DNA from: JACDAE01 sp963744875
GTDB taxonomy: Bacteria; Chloroflexota; Ktedonobacteria; Ktedonobacterales; Ktedonobacteraceae
Reading direction: 5' to 3'
DNA: 64,000 nucleotides
NCBI GenBank assembly: GCA_963744875.1
Contig: CAVUVQ010000006.1
Location: forward strand, 124,001 to 188,000
Within the stretch, counting starts at the first letter, position 1; each line of letters begins with the position of its first letter. The notes beneath the pieces are model-generated. The model did not search any database, was not told where the DNA came from, and worked only from the letters and a program-made list of their open reading frames with translations. The translations under genes were made by a program, and so were the position numbers. Positions 8,679-17,660 of this stretch are shown piece after piece.

Positions 8679-10265
8679 CTAGCGTGCAGCCTGAGCCGCC
8701 TGTTCAGGCGAAACGGCCTTTGACTTTTCCTGCGGTTGTGGCGCTGCTGCCTGCTTATATTCATTGATAGCGTCGCCGAGGCTCTTCAACAGGGCGTCAG
8801 ACATTTTATCTTTCGCGTTGACGGACTTCTCGACGATTTGCTGGCCGATCTCAGGATGATTCGAGTCCATATAGCGGTAGAAACCAGTCTCCCAGTCAGC
8901 TACGAGGTCCAGCGCAACATCGTCAAGAAAACCATTTGTGGCTGCATAGATGATCATAACCTGTTTCTCAATTGGCACAGGCTGATACTGTGGTTGCTTG
9001 AGAACTTCGGTAATGCGGCGACCACGATCGATCTGCGACTGAGTGGCTTTGTCCAGGTCAGAAGAGAACTGAGCAAAGGCTGCAAGATCACGGAATTGTG
9101 AAAGGTTAAGACGCAGCGAACCAGCAACCTGACGCATGGCACGTGTCTGAGCGTTACTACCCACACGCGAAACGGAGAGGCCAGTATTAACAGCCGGGCG
9201 TTGACCGGAATTAAACAGATCTGTTTCCAGGAAGATCTGACCGTCAGTGATCGAAATGACATTTGTTGGAATGTATGCTGAAATGTCATTTGCTCGCGTC
9301 TCAACGAGAGGGAGAGCGGTGAGTGAACCGCCACCGTACTCTTCGCTTAAACGTGCTGCACGCTCCAGTAAGCGCGAGTGCAGGTAGAACACGTCGCCAG
9401 GATAGGCTTCACGTCCTGGAGGGCGACGAATGATCAGCGAAATGTTGCGATATGCCTCTGCGTGTTTGCTCAAGTCATCGTAGATGATCAGCGCATCGCG
9501 CCCAGATTCCATAAACTCTTCACCCATTGCGCAACCTGCATAAGGGGCAAGATACTTCAATGGGGCAGGATCTGAGGCACCAGCGGCAACAATGATGGTG
9601 TACTCCATTGCGCCGTGTTGCTCAAGGATGGCCTGTATACGAGCGATGGTCGAGTTTTTCTGACCAATTGCTACATAGATGCAGAACAGGTTTTGACCCT
9701 TCTGGTTAATAATCGTATCGATTGCTAGCGCAGATTTACCTGTCTGGCGGTCTCCAATAATTAATTCGCGTTGTCCGCGCCCAATGGGGATGATACTATC
9801 GATGACTTTCAAACCTGTCTGTACCGGTGTACTTACAGATTTACGTGTGATAACGCCTGGCGCAACACGTTCGACCGGGCGGGTTTTGTCGGTATTAATA
9901 GGGCCACGTTCGTCGAGTGGTTGACCCAGTGGATTGACCACGCGACCTAACAGAGCATCGCCCACCGGGACTTCAATGATACGGCCAGTGGTGCGTACTT
10001 CGTCATCTTCACGAAGATGAGTATAATCGCCAAGGATCGGGCAACTGACCGTTTCTTCTTCAAGGTTGAAGGCCAGACCATACAATCCTGTACGCGGAAA
10101 TTCTACCAGTTCAAGATACTTAACATCCTGCAGGCCATAGACGCGTGCGATACCGTCCTGTACCGTGATGACGGTGCCGACGCTAGCGGTTGACGTTGTC
10201 TCGGCCCCAAAGCCAGTGATGTTTTTCTCAATGATGGCGCTGATTTCATCAGCCCAAGATGCCAT
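8679..10265 (-). CDS. atpA: F1Fo ATP synthase subunit alpha
   Basis: The non-catalytic nucleotide-binding subunit of F1. The P-loop GDRQTGKS is at residues 171-178. The ALPLVETRANDISAYIPTN and FNSGQRPAVNTGLSVSRVGS motifs are present, and the arginine-finger region is in the latter stretch. The 528 residues end in an Ala/Gln/Lys-rich tail longer than in many homologues. The gene is preceded by a 147-base gap after atpH, the largest inside the operon, which contains an ATGATGAGTTTATCAT palindrome but no convincing promoter. Confidence 0.98.
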   Translation of the reverse strand: MASWADEISAIIEKNITGFGAETTSTASVGTVITVQDGIARVYGLQDVKYLELVEFPRTGLYGLAFNLEEETVSCPILGDYTHLREDDEVRTTGRIIEVPVGDALLGRVVNPLGQPLDERGPINTDKTRPVERVAPGVITRKSVSTPVQTGLKVIDSIIPIGRGQRELIIGDRQTGKSALAIDTIINQKGQNLFCIYVAIGQKNSTIARIQAILEQHGAMEYTIIVAAGASDPAPLKYLAPYAGCAMGEEFMESGRDALIIYDDLSKHAEAYRNISLIIRRPPGREAYPGDVFYLHSRLLERAARLSEEYGGGSLTALPLVETRANDISAYIPTNVISITDGQIFLETDLFNSGQRPAVNTGLSVSRVGSNAQTRAMRQVAGSLRLNLSQFRDLAAFAQFSSDLDKATQSQIDRGRRITEVLKQPQYQPVPIEKQVMIIYAATNGFLDDVALDLVADWETGFYRYMDSNHPEIGQQIVEKSVNAKDKMSDALLKSLGDAINEYKQAAAPQPQEKSKAVSPEQAAQAAR

Positions 10266-10412
10266 CTTTAAATCCTCCTAGTGTGATTCCTGGTGACGCT
10301 TTATGATGAGTTTATCATGGTGAGGGGGATACGAAGTGTGGCCCCGAGAGCAACATGATAAATACAAGTTTGTTTAGCTCTCCGACCGGGCCAGTATAGC
10401 ATTAAGGATAGG

Positions 10413-11060
10413 TTATACCTGTGCCTGAGAAGGAGATGTCGGTTCTGATGCGGTTGTTCCGCCCTGACCGTCATTCATTTTTTGCGAGACATCGTCAGAA
10501 AAAAAGTCTACCTGGGCCAGTGATACATCGGTCAGAAGCGTTTTGCGTAGCGCTGAGAGGCGATAACGAAGGCTACCATCGATCACCTGATCGCCAACGC
10601 GTGCAATGACGCCGCCAAGAATGGCCGGGTTGACCTGTGTATGCATAATAATTGACTTGCCAGTTTCTTGTTCGAGTGCTCGTTTCACAAGGTTCTGTTC
10701 CGCTGCATCGATTGGTGCTGCTGTTGTCACGGTTGCTATCGCTTGATTGCGATAGTCAAGAACGCGTTGTTCAAGTTCGGAAGCGATGTTGGGCATAGCT
10801 TCGACCAGTTCGCGCTGGACGACGAGCAGCGCCAGATTGAGCGATGTGGGCAGCACCCTGCTTGCCAGTGACTGGCGTAGGGCTGTCTCTTTACGCTTTG
10901 CCGAAATGTTGGGTTCGCGCAGGAGATAGGACAGTTTACGGATGGAAAAGAGCTGAGCTATCTCTTTCACGTCTTCGAGTGTGCGATCAAGCGTATTTTG
11001 TTTGATTGCCAGATCGAAGATGGCTCCGGCATAGCGACGTGCAATCGCTCCCTTAAGCAT
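10413..11060 (-). CDS. atpH: F1Fo ATP synthase subunit delta
   Basis: The peripheral-stalk subunit linking F1 to the b subunits (OSCP family). The N-terminus AIARRYAGAIFDLAIKQNTLD is typical, and the C-terminal domain carries GGVIARVGDQVIDGSLRYRLSALRKTLL. At 215 residues it is about 35 longer than usual, the excess being a Gln/Ser/Pro/Thr-rich tail. Its ATG overlaps the atpF stop by one base (TGATG), suggesting translational coupling. Confidence 0.95.
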   Translation of the reverse strand: MLKGAIARRYAGAIFDLAIKQNTLDRTLEDVKEIAQLFSIRKLSYLLREPNISAKRKETALRQSLASRVLPTSLNLALLVVQRELVEAMPNIASELEQRVLDYRNQAIATVTTAAPIDAAEQNLVKRALEQETGKSIIMHTQVNPAILGGVIARVGDQVIDGSLRYRLSALRKTLLTDVSLAQVDFFSDDVSQKMNDGQGGTTASEPTSPSQAQV

Positions 11061-11611
11061 CAGTTGTTCCTCGTCTGGTCATTACTAGCGGTCACGAATT
11101 CCTCTACAAGACGGCGGTTGTCATCATTATTGACCGAACGGCCTACCACTCTGCCAGCAGCGTTGATTGATAGGTTGACGACCTGCAGATTGAGGTCGGC
11201 CCGAGCGCGATTAGCCTCTTGATGAATGCGTGCAATGTTCTGTTGTGCGATCTGCTCGGCCTGTGCATGAGCCTCTTCGCGGATGCGATTAGCCTCCTGC
11301 TCGGCAATTTTCTGAGCGCGTTCAACAATTTCCTGTCCCTGTCGACGTGCATCGGTTACGATCTGAGATGCGCGTTCGTCGGCTTCGGCCAGCGCACGCT
11401 TGGCACGATCAGCATTTTCAACACCTTCGCGAATGACGTTCTGCCGATTGTCCATGGTTTTGAGCAAGATAGGCAGGAGCCAGCGCCATAAGGCGAAGAA
11501 AACAATGAGAAAGCTAACGAGTTGGGAGAGAAAGGCCCATGCATTGATTCCCAGACCATCAGAAATACCGCCGCCAGCGGCAAAGACCAGCGATTGTGCT
11601 ATTACAGACAT
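11060..11611 (-). CDS. atpF: F1Fo ATP synthase subunit b
   Basis: A peripheral-stalk subunit of Fo. It has one N-terminal membrane helix (about residues 23-50, FLSQLVSFLIVFFALWRWLLPILL) followed by a long, Ala/Arg/Glu-rich coiled coil (ANADRAKRALAEADERA-type heptads) to the C-terminus. It is 183 residues. AAAGGAGG lies 8 bases before the ATG. Only one b-type gene is present, so the stalk is presumably a homodimer. Confidence 0.95.
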   Translation of the reverse strand: MSVIAQSLVFAAGGGISDGLGINAWAFLSQLVSFLIVFFALWRWLLPILLKTMDNRQNVIREGVENADRAKRALAEADERASQIVTDARRQGQEIVERAQKIAEQEANRIREEAHAQAEQIAQQNIARIHQEANRARADLNLQVVNLSINAAGRVVGRSVNNDDNRRLVEEFVTASNDQTRNN

Positions 11612-11749
11612 GGTGGTTGCCTCCTTTCATCAGAGGTAGTATTGCAATTGTTCCTGAGCGTAGTACAGAGACGAGGCCGAGTAAATTCTATTTCCAATTC
11701 AAGGAAAGAGGATTTCGGCATACATCTCTATACTACGTTGGGAGCAGTA

Positions 11750-11980
11750 CTACTTGACGCCTGCGACGAATTGAATCAGCAGGGCAACGACCAGGGCGTA
11801 AATAGCGATAGCTTCAGCGAACACGATAGCAAGAATCATATTTGTACGGATCAGCGGCTCAGCCTCTGGATTACGACCAATTGCCTGTGCGGCCTGTCCA
11901 CCCAGAATACCAATACCGAGACCTGGTCCGATAGCTCCAAGGCCGATTGCCAATGCTACAGCAAGAGGTGTTAAGCTCAT
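11750..11980 (-). CDS. atpE: F1Fo ATP synthase subunit c
   Basis: The proteolipid of the Fo rotor ring: two membrane helices joined by the polar loop GRNPEAEPLIR. The ion-carrying carboxylate is Glu56 (AIVFAEAIAIY). The Glu is followed by Ala rather than the Ser/Thr of Na+-binding rings, so proton coupling is likelier, though this is inference. The first helix contains the glycine-packing GLGAIGPGLGIGILGG. The frame opens 19 codons earlier, but the ATG at 11980 has CCTCC (11990-11994 on plus) as Shine-Dalgarno with 9-base spacing and gives the normal 76-residue length. Confidence 0.97.
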   Translation of the reverse strand: MSLTPLAVALAIGLGAIGPGLGIGILGGQAAQAIGRNPEAEPLIRTNMILAIVFAEAIAIYALVVALLIQFVAGVK

Positions 11981-12099
11981 GATAAAAATCCTCCTTAAGG
12001 ATAAAATAGATATTCCTATTCGATAATATTTATGCAAATCGCAGTAATAAATTCTGCGAGTGGCACTACAACGTAAGAGAGCAAGTACAGTTGGTGTAC

Positions 12100-13008
12100 T
12101 TAGCGAGCGGTTGCTGCATCCCGTTCTTTGTTCTGTTCGTATGCGTGTTCAGCTTCGTGTTCGCTGCCACTGTCAGCATGAGAATGGCCTGTGGTCCCGA
12201 CTTCCAGGAAGACGAGAGTCAGAATAGCGAAGACGAATGCCTGGATGAAGGCAACGAACAGTTCAAATGGAATGAAGATCAAGCCTGTAACGACTGGCAA
12301 TAGGAAGGAAAACACTGCGAGCAGTGTACTACCTGCAAAGATATTGCCAAATAGACGGAAAGAGAACGAAATAATACGTCCTAATTCACTGACGATTTCC
12401 AGTAAACCTACGAAGAAATCGACAATGCCCATCGGGAAATTATTGATCAGCGCCTTAAAGTTCAGGTACTTGCTCAGTTGGTCGCCAGCTCCTAGATAGA
12501 AGAAGCCAAATCCCTGAGTAACGACAACAGAAACAAGAGCCATCGCAAGTGTGAGGTTCAAGTCTGTCGTTGCCGGGCGAATCCAGGGTATGATAGCATT
12601 GGATATATTTCCGACGAGGAGAAATCCAAGTAACGGCTGACTACCGCCAGCGGCTGCTATTGCGTGTGTGTCGATTGCTCCAACTGTATCCACGCCTGGA
12701 ATGATATCCAGGGCATTACAGGTGAAGATAAAGAGAAAAAAAGTGGCAACCAGTGGAAAAAAGCGTCTGCCTTTTTCGTGACCGGAGACACCTACGACCA
12801 GTCCCATCAGCAATTCTACTGCCCATTCAAGGAAGTTTTGCAAGCCTGAGGGGATAAGTTCGCGGCGACGTGTGCCAAAGAAGAACACGGCAATCAAGGC
12901 AACGATGGTGATCCATGTAGCAAGAAGCGTGTTGGTGACCTGAAAGCCCCCAATATGAAATATAATATCTGGGGCAATTTTTATTACAGGAAGTTTCCAG
13001 ATTTGCAC
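12100..13008 (-). CDS. atpB: F1Fo ATP synthase subunit a
   Basis: The stator channel subunit of Fo, multi-pass membrane. The essential Arg is in SFSFRLFGNIFAG (near residue 225), and LLVVFNALDIIPG-like and TTDLNLTLAMAL motifs match the family. It starts with GTG at 13006-13008, with GGAGGA 6 bases upstream. The last 35 residues are a His/Glu/Ala-rich hydrophilic tail (SHADSGSEHEAEHAYEQ) that is longer than usual and of unknown role. Confidence 0.96.
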   Translation of the reverse strand: MQIWKLPVIKIAPDIIFHIGGFQVTNTLLATWITIVALIAVFFFGTRRRELIPSGLQNFLEWAVELLMGLVVGVSGHEKGRRFFPLVATFFLFIFTCNALDIIPGVDTVGAIDTHAIAAAGGSQPLLGFLLVGNISNAIIPWIRPATTDLNLTLAMALVSVVVTQGFGFFYLGAGDQLSKYLNFKALINNFPMGIVDFFVGLLEIVSELGRIISFSFRLFGNIFAGSTLLAVFSFLLPVVTGLIFIPFELFVAFIQAFVFAILTLVFLEVGTTGHSHADSGSEHEAEHAYEQNKERDAATAR

Positions 13009-13074
13009 TCGGCATCCTCCCTACTCGCCGAGCCCTGCCAGTCCAGTTGGTTCTTAATGGGTCGCCCGTCTATC

Positions 13075-13296
13075 CTATTTAAAGACGCTCTTAAATAAAC
13101 GGTATGCGCCATAGATTCCCGTGATCAGGCCAAGCAGTAGCCCGAGTAGTATAAACAATGATCCAGTATGGATAAGGCCGTCAAGGTAGTTTCCCAGGAC
13201 GGTAAAAAATACGATGGGGACCGCTATAGTGAAGCCCATTCCGGCCAGCGCCCCCAGGGATCCCCATACAGAGGGGGGGGGAGGCTGTTGTTTCAT
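13075..13296 (-). CDS. AtpZ/AtpI-type small membrane protein
   Basis: A 73-residue protein with two membrane helices (about 16-38 and 44-66), matching the small first-gene product of many atp operons, proposed to aid c-ring assembly or ion supply. It is the first gene of the operon. The N-terminal Pro run (QPPPPS) is encoded by a run of nine G on the plus strand (13273-13281), a site prone to slippage or sequencing error. The ATG has a weak upstream GGGA. Confidence 0.85.
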   Translation of the reverse strand: MKQQPPPPSVWGSLGALAGMGFTIAVPIVFFTVLGNYLDGLIHTGSLFILLGLLLGLITGIYGAYRLFKSVFK

Positions 13297-13337
13297 TCTT
13301 ATATCCCATCTGTCTCTTCTCTTATTATACCTATAGG

Positions 13338-13367
13338 ATTATAGCACAGGGAACAGAATTTTTGCAA
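13338..13367 (-). promoter_or_regulatory. Promoter of the atp operon
   Basis: On the minus strand, TTGCAA (plus 13362-13367) is followed after 18 bases by a perfect TATAAT (plus 13338-13343), about 40 bases before the first ATG of the operon. A good sigma-70-type match. Confidence 0.65.
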
Positions 13368-13577
13368 TGATGTGCCTCTGAAGAAATAAGTCCTCTCAAA
13401 TTACAATAAAGAGGAGAATGCTGTGCATAAAATCAAGCTCTATCTTTTGCGGAGGTTCTGATGAATGTTGAGAATAATGCCGGGGAATCTTTTGCTATAC
13501 TATCTCATAGCATTGCTATGGTAAGATCAGATTATGGAATTCCTATAAGATTACTATAACGTCAGGAGTGGAAGAGC

Positions 13578-13952
13578 ATGCCTGCAACCTTTGCGGAACT
13601 ATATAATGGATTACTTAAAGATGTTTTTGTGGAACACGCCCGGCGAGATTTAGAGCAAGGGGCTGATGTTTTTATGTGTGCGGATACGTATGCAGAGCAA
13701 GGAAAACCTGATTTTACGCTCGCTTATTTGCTCCTCTTGCAGGTTGAAGATACGGTGAAGCGCGATATATTGGCTCATGCGTACGAGAGACGTGCCGATC
13801 TCTCTGAGGAGAAGGCTGAGGAACTGGATAAGCAGTTTCATCGTCCATTTCCGTTGATCAAGGTAGAGGCGCATAAAGATCGTATGGCGGCTCAGCAGGT
13901 ACGGCAAGGGAGAAAGATACGGCGTGAGGTGAAATCGTTAAATGTGAATTGA
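13578..13952 (+). CDS. Small soluble protein of unknown function
   Basis: A 124-residue charged protein with predicted helical character and no membrane segment. Residues 1-30 are Ala/Leu/Glu-rich, and the C-terminus is basic (RQGRKIRREVKS). AGGAG lies about 10 bases before the ATG. No family recognised and no partner; it stands alone between the atp operon and gyrA. Confidence 0.6.
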   Translation: MPATFAELYNGLLKDVFVEHARRDLEQGADVFMCADTYAEQGKPDFTLAYLLLLQVEDTVKRDILAHAYERRADLSEEKAEELDKQFHRPFPLIKVEAHKDRMAAQQVRQGRKIRREVKSLNVN

Positions 13953-13990
13953 TGTAATACACTGATCCGGTTTATGTAACCGTTGGGATG

Positions 13991-14084
13991 GTGTAGGGGT
14001 GCCATTTATAAACCTGTGTGGCCGCGTCCCGGTTGGCAATGGTGTAGGGGGTGCCACACGGGTTTATAAATGGCACCCCCTACA
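13991..14084. repeat. Inverted repeat, GTAGGGGTGCC family
   Basis: Arms 13991-14022 and 14053-14084 are near-perfect inverse copies (GTGTAGGGGTGCCATTTATA and its complement), with a third partial copy at 14041-14055. The core GTAGGGG-T/C-G-C occurs in other intergenic regions of this window. It lies just past the gyrA stop and could also act as its terminator. Confidence 0.8.
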
Positions 14085-14102
14085 TTATATGAAAGAGAAC
14101 GA

Positions 14103-16652
14103 TTATTCGGTAGAGGTATCGGTCATAGGCGAAATCGGTTCCTCTGCTACGATGGTTTCACCCTGATCCAACTCACCTTCACTCTCAGTAGATACTTCCT
14201 CGTCGCTATCGCTTTGATCATCCTGCTTTTTGCCGTTTGTTGTGGCAACTGCAACGACTGTATCGCCATCGCCGAGATTCATCATCAAGCGGCCCTGAGT
14301 AGCGCGTCCACCTCGGATAATGTTGGCGGTCTCCATACGAATGACGACGCCGCCAGATGAGATGATCATCAGGTCGCTGTCAGCTTCCGTGATAATACGT
14401 GCAGCGGTGACGCGTCCGTTCTTTTCCGTGACCTTCAGCGTAATCACACCACTCCCACCACGGCTGTGGCGTGGATAATCCTCTATCGGTGTGCATTTGC
14501 CATAACCATATTCGGTGACGACCAGCAATTCACTATTCTCAGGGGTAAGGTTGAGCGAGACAACTTTATCGTCTGGTGTCAGGCGAATACCACGAACGCC
14601 ACCGCTGGTACGTGAGGCTGAGCGTAACTCTGAGACCGTAAAACGAATGGCCTGTCCCAGGGCGGTGATCAGTAGAACGTTGTCATCGGCACCAGCCAGT
14701 TTGGCACCAATCAGTTCATCATCCTCTTCAAGGTCCATGGCGATCAGTCCCTGGCGGCGTACCACTTCGAACTCTTCCATGGAGGTCTTTTTGACCTCGC
14801 CTTTCTGGGTGGCGACGATCATAAAGTCGTGGCTAACACCTTTGGGAGCGGAGACGATAGCGGTGACGCGTTCCCGCTGCTCAATCGAGATCAGGTTGAT
14901 GAGGTGTTCTCCCTTGGCGGTACGGCTGGTGTCGGGCAATTCATAGACTTTGAGTCGGAAGACGCGTCCTCTATCGGTAAAGAAGAGCAGGCTATCGTGC
15001 GAATGTGTGACCAGTAGTTGACGTACGGCGTCGTCTTCGCGCGTTGCCATGCCAGTGATACCACGTCCACCGCGTCGTTGTGCGCGATAGGTATTCGAGG
15101 GGAGGCGCTTGATGTAGCCTTTCTCCGTCAATGTTACAACGACCTCTTCGTTGGGGATCAGGTCTTCGTCTCTGAATATGCTGGCCTCGTCCTCGGTGAT
15201 CTCCGTGCGGCGGGGATCGCCATACTTCTCTTTCAGGTATGCGAGGTCTTCTTTGATAATTTTGCGCATCTCATTGATGTCGCTGAGCAACATTTGCAGG
15301 TAGGCGATGGTCTGCAAGAGTTCGGCGAGTTCTTCTTCGACTTTGCGTCGTTCCAGTCCAGCTAAACGCGCAAGGCGTATATCCAGAACTGCGCGGGCCT
15401 GCTCTTCCGAGAAACCGAACTGCTGACGCAATTCTTCAATCAGGCCAGCCGTCTCACTTTGTGAATTGCGGATTGTACTGATCACAGCATCAAGGTTATC
15501 GAGCGCGATTTTGAGGCCCTCTAAGATGTGTTTACGCGCTTCAGCTTTGGCAAGCTCAAATTTTGTACGGCGTGTAAGAACTTCTTCGCGATGCTGGATA
15601 TAATACTGCAAGAAGCTTCTGAGCATCAACGTACGTGGTTGGCGGTCTACCAGAGCCAGCATATTGGCGTTGAAAGCGCTTTGCATGGCGGTGTATTTGA
15701 ACAGAGCATTGAGCACGCTATCGGGATTGGCGTCGCGTTTCAAATCGACGACCATGCGCATACCATTGCGGTCGGACTCGTCACGGACTTCAGCGATACC
15801 TTCGATCTTTTTATCGCGTGCCAGTTCAGCAATTTTACGTACCAGTTCTGCCTTGTTTACCTGGTAGGGAAGCTCGGTTGTGATGATGCTGATGCGGCCA
15901 CGTTCGGTCTCCTCGATGTTTGTGCGTGCACGTAGCACGACGCGGCCACGACCATTGGCGTACATGTTGCGTATACCTTCACGTCCCTGGATGATCCCGC
16001 CAGTGGGAAAGTCAGGTCCGCGAATAATGCGTGAAAGATCTTCTGTTGTGGCGTCGGGTTGATCAATCAGGTAGATGATGCCGTTACACACTTCAACGAG
16101 GTTATGGGGTGGAATATTGGTAGCCATGCCAACAGCGATGCCAGTTGAGCCATTGAGGAGCAAGTTAGGGAGGCGTGCAGGCATAACTGTTGGTTCTTCA
16201 GTTTGATTATCATAATTGGGGACGAAATCTACGGTATCTTTATCGATATCGCGTAGTAGTTCATCGGCGATGGCGGCCATTTTGGCCTCGGTATAGCGCA
16301 TAGCGGCGGGTGGATCGTCGTCCACCGAGCCGAAGTTGCCTTGTCCAAGTACGAGGGGATAGCGCATAGACCAGGGTTGAGCCATGCGGACCAGGGTTTC
16401 GTAGACGGCTGCATCACCGTGTGGGTGATAGCTTTTCAAGACCTCGCCGACGGTACCAGCGCATTTACGGAATTGTTTAGTAGATTGCAGGCCCATTTGA
16501 TCCATAGCGTATAAGACACGGCGATGTACCGGCTTCAGCCCATCTCGCACGTCTGGGAGTGCACGAGAAACGATTACACTCATGGAGTAATCGAGATAGG
16601 CGGTGGTCATTTCATCAACAATATTGACAGGTTTAATATTGCCAGGTTCCAT
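14103..16652 (-). CDS. gyrA: DNA gyrase subunit A
   Basis: The breakage-reunion subunit of type IIA topoisomerase that introduces negative supercoils. The catalytic Tyr lies near residue 120 (AAMRYTEAKM). The GyrA box QRRGGRG separates it from ParC, and C-terminal beta-pinwheel repeats follow (residues about 530-810), with an acidic Asp/Glu tail. The frame opens at a GTG at 16661, but the ATG at 16652 has GAGGA 10 bases upstream and is preferred, giving 849 residues. The quinolone-determining region reads HPHGDAAVYE, with Ala and Glu at the positions of E. coli Ser83 and Asp87. gyrB is not in the window. Confidence 0.98.
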   Translation of the reverse strand: MEPGNIKPVNIVDEMTTAYLDYSMSVIVSRALPDVRDGLKPVHRRVLYAMDQMGLQSTKQFRKCAGTVGEVLKSYHPHGDAAVYETLVRMAQPWSMRYPLVLGQGNFGSVDDDPPAAMRYTEAKMAAIADELLRDIDKDTVDFVPNYDNQTEEPTVMPARLPNLLLNGSTGIAVGMATNIPPHNLVEVCNGIIYLIDQPDATTEDLSRIIRGPDFPTGGIIQGREGIRNMYANGRGRVVLRARTNIEETERGRISIITTELPYQVNKAELVRKIAELARDKKIEGIAEVRDESDRNGMRMVVDLKRDANPDSVLNALFKYTAMQSAFNANMLALVDRQPRTLMLRSFLQYYIQHREEVLTRRTKFELAKAEARKHILEGLKIALDNLDAVISTIRNSQSETAGLIEELRQQFGFSEEQARAVLDIRLARLAGLERRKVEEELAELLQTIAYLQMLLSDINEMRKIIKEDLAYLKEKYGDPRRTEITEDEASIFRDEDLIPNEEVVVTLTEKGYIKRLPSNTYRAQRRGGRGITGMATREDDAVRQLLVTHSHDSLLFFTDRGRVFRLKVYELPDTSRTAKGEHLINLISIEQRERVTAIVSAPKGVSHDFMIVATQKGEVKKTSMEEFEVVRRQGLIAMDLEEDDELIGAKLAGADDNVLLITALGQAIRFTVSELRSASRTSGGVRGIRLTPDDKVVSLNLTPENSELLVVTEYGYGKCTPIEDYPRHSRGGSGVITLKVTEKNGRVTAARIITEADSDLMIISSGGVVIRMETANIIRGGRATQGRLMMNLGDGDTVVAVATTNGKKQDDQSDSDEEVSTESEGELDQGETIVAEEPISPMTDTSTE

Positions 16653-17012
16653 AAAAAACACGTCCTCACCAAAAAGTAGACTTAGCCAGCAGGCGATGTC
16701 GGATCGGGTTGAAGTGCTCGTATGAGCGGTCGGAGGGGTCTAGAAAATTTGATCCTACCTTCCTATAGTATATCACATTCCCTCGAAAGATACGAGTTTC
16801 TGATCTTTTTTGGTTCTTTATATAGGACTATTACAATCTCATGTGTAAGACCTTTGTTCCCTAAAAGAGATACGTTTTGTCTATGTTTTGGCGGGGAAGG
16901 TGTGGTATCATAAATGCATGAGCAGGATTTCAGGGAGAGTTGAACGGAGAAGCGTTCTCGCAGCGCCATATTGTACCGCGTTGACTCTGACAGCACAGTG
17001 GAGATGCAAATT
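16653..17012. other. Intergenic region upstream of gyrA
   Basis: Divergent promoters for gyrA and the next gene are expected here. A TATACT-like hexamer (plus 16768-16773, minus orientation) is the only candidate I can point to, without a good -35 partner. No coding region or repeat is seen. Confidence 0.3.
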
Positions 17013-17585
17013 ATGTCATCTTTACCATTTACGGATCAGCAGTGTTTTTTCGTAGCCATATTTGTCTTTATTATCCTGGGTTTTCAACGTGGTTGGCGGC
17101 GTGAATTGATTTCACTGGTGTTTATTTTGTTGGGGGTGTTTCTGGTAAACCCAGGAAATTTCAAGACGGTGAGCAGTTTTTTGACACGTATTCCGAACAT
17201 GGTTGGTTTTCTGATTACTGGTTCACAAACGTCGGCTAATCCAGTGATGCAGCCGGTCTCGAATGTGTTAGGCCCATGGGGGCCGTTGCTGCTTTTTGTA
17301 GCCATTGTGGTGGTTGGTTATCTGGTAGGCAATAAAGCGTTTCCTAGACCTGCGACGCCGTCGGATCGTTTTCTCGGCATCATACCGGCAATAATTTCGG
17401 GAGCATTTGTGCTGGTGTATCTTGGCAGCTTTTTCCCAAAGGATGCTACAGGGCATACAGTTTTTAGCGTTGCAGTGCAGTCGCCTGATCCTGCCAACTA
17501 TATTTCCGTGATTATAGTGATTGCAATTGTGGCGGTCGTTGTTGCTTTGATAGCAGCTAGAGCGAAGAAGCCGGCGAAGAAATAG
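17013..17585 (+). CDS. CvpA-like multi-pass membrane protein
   Basis: About 190 residues with four hydrophobic segments. The N-terminal GFQRGWRRELISL resembles the start of CvpA-family proteins (GYxRGxxRELISL). It ends with a Lys-rich cytoplasmic tail (RAKKPAKK). The open frame begins at 16971, but the ATG at 17013 has GGAG at 17000-17003 with 9-base spacing. The next gene starts 75 bases downstream on the same strand. CvpA assignment is tentative. Confidence 0.6.
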   Translation: MSSLPFTDQQCFFVAIFVFIILGFQRGWRRELISLVFILLGVFLVNPGNFKTVSSFLTRIPNMVGFLITGSQTSANPVMQPVSNVLGPWGPLLLFVAIVVVGYLVGNKAFPRPATPSDRFLGIIPAIISGAFVLVYLGSFFPKDATGHTVFSVAVQSPDPANYISVIIVIAIVAVVVALIAARAKKPAKK

Positions 17586-17660
17586 TGTGGACAGAGTGAT
17601 AGCGTGAACGTGTAGTTTTGTCTTTGAGACTTCCGGATAATCCAGGTGTTGAGGTGACAT

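Noticed and set aside
13273..13281. Run of nine G within the first atp gene as phase-variable switch
   Set aside because: The frame is open and the operon's other genes need no such switch; only a caution about sequencing errors is warranted.
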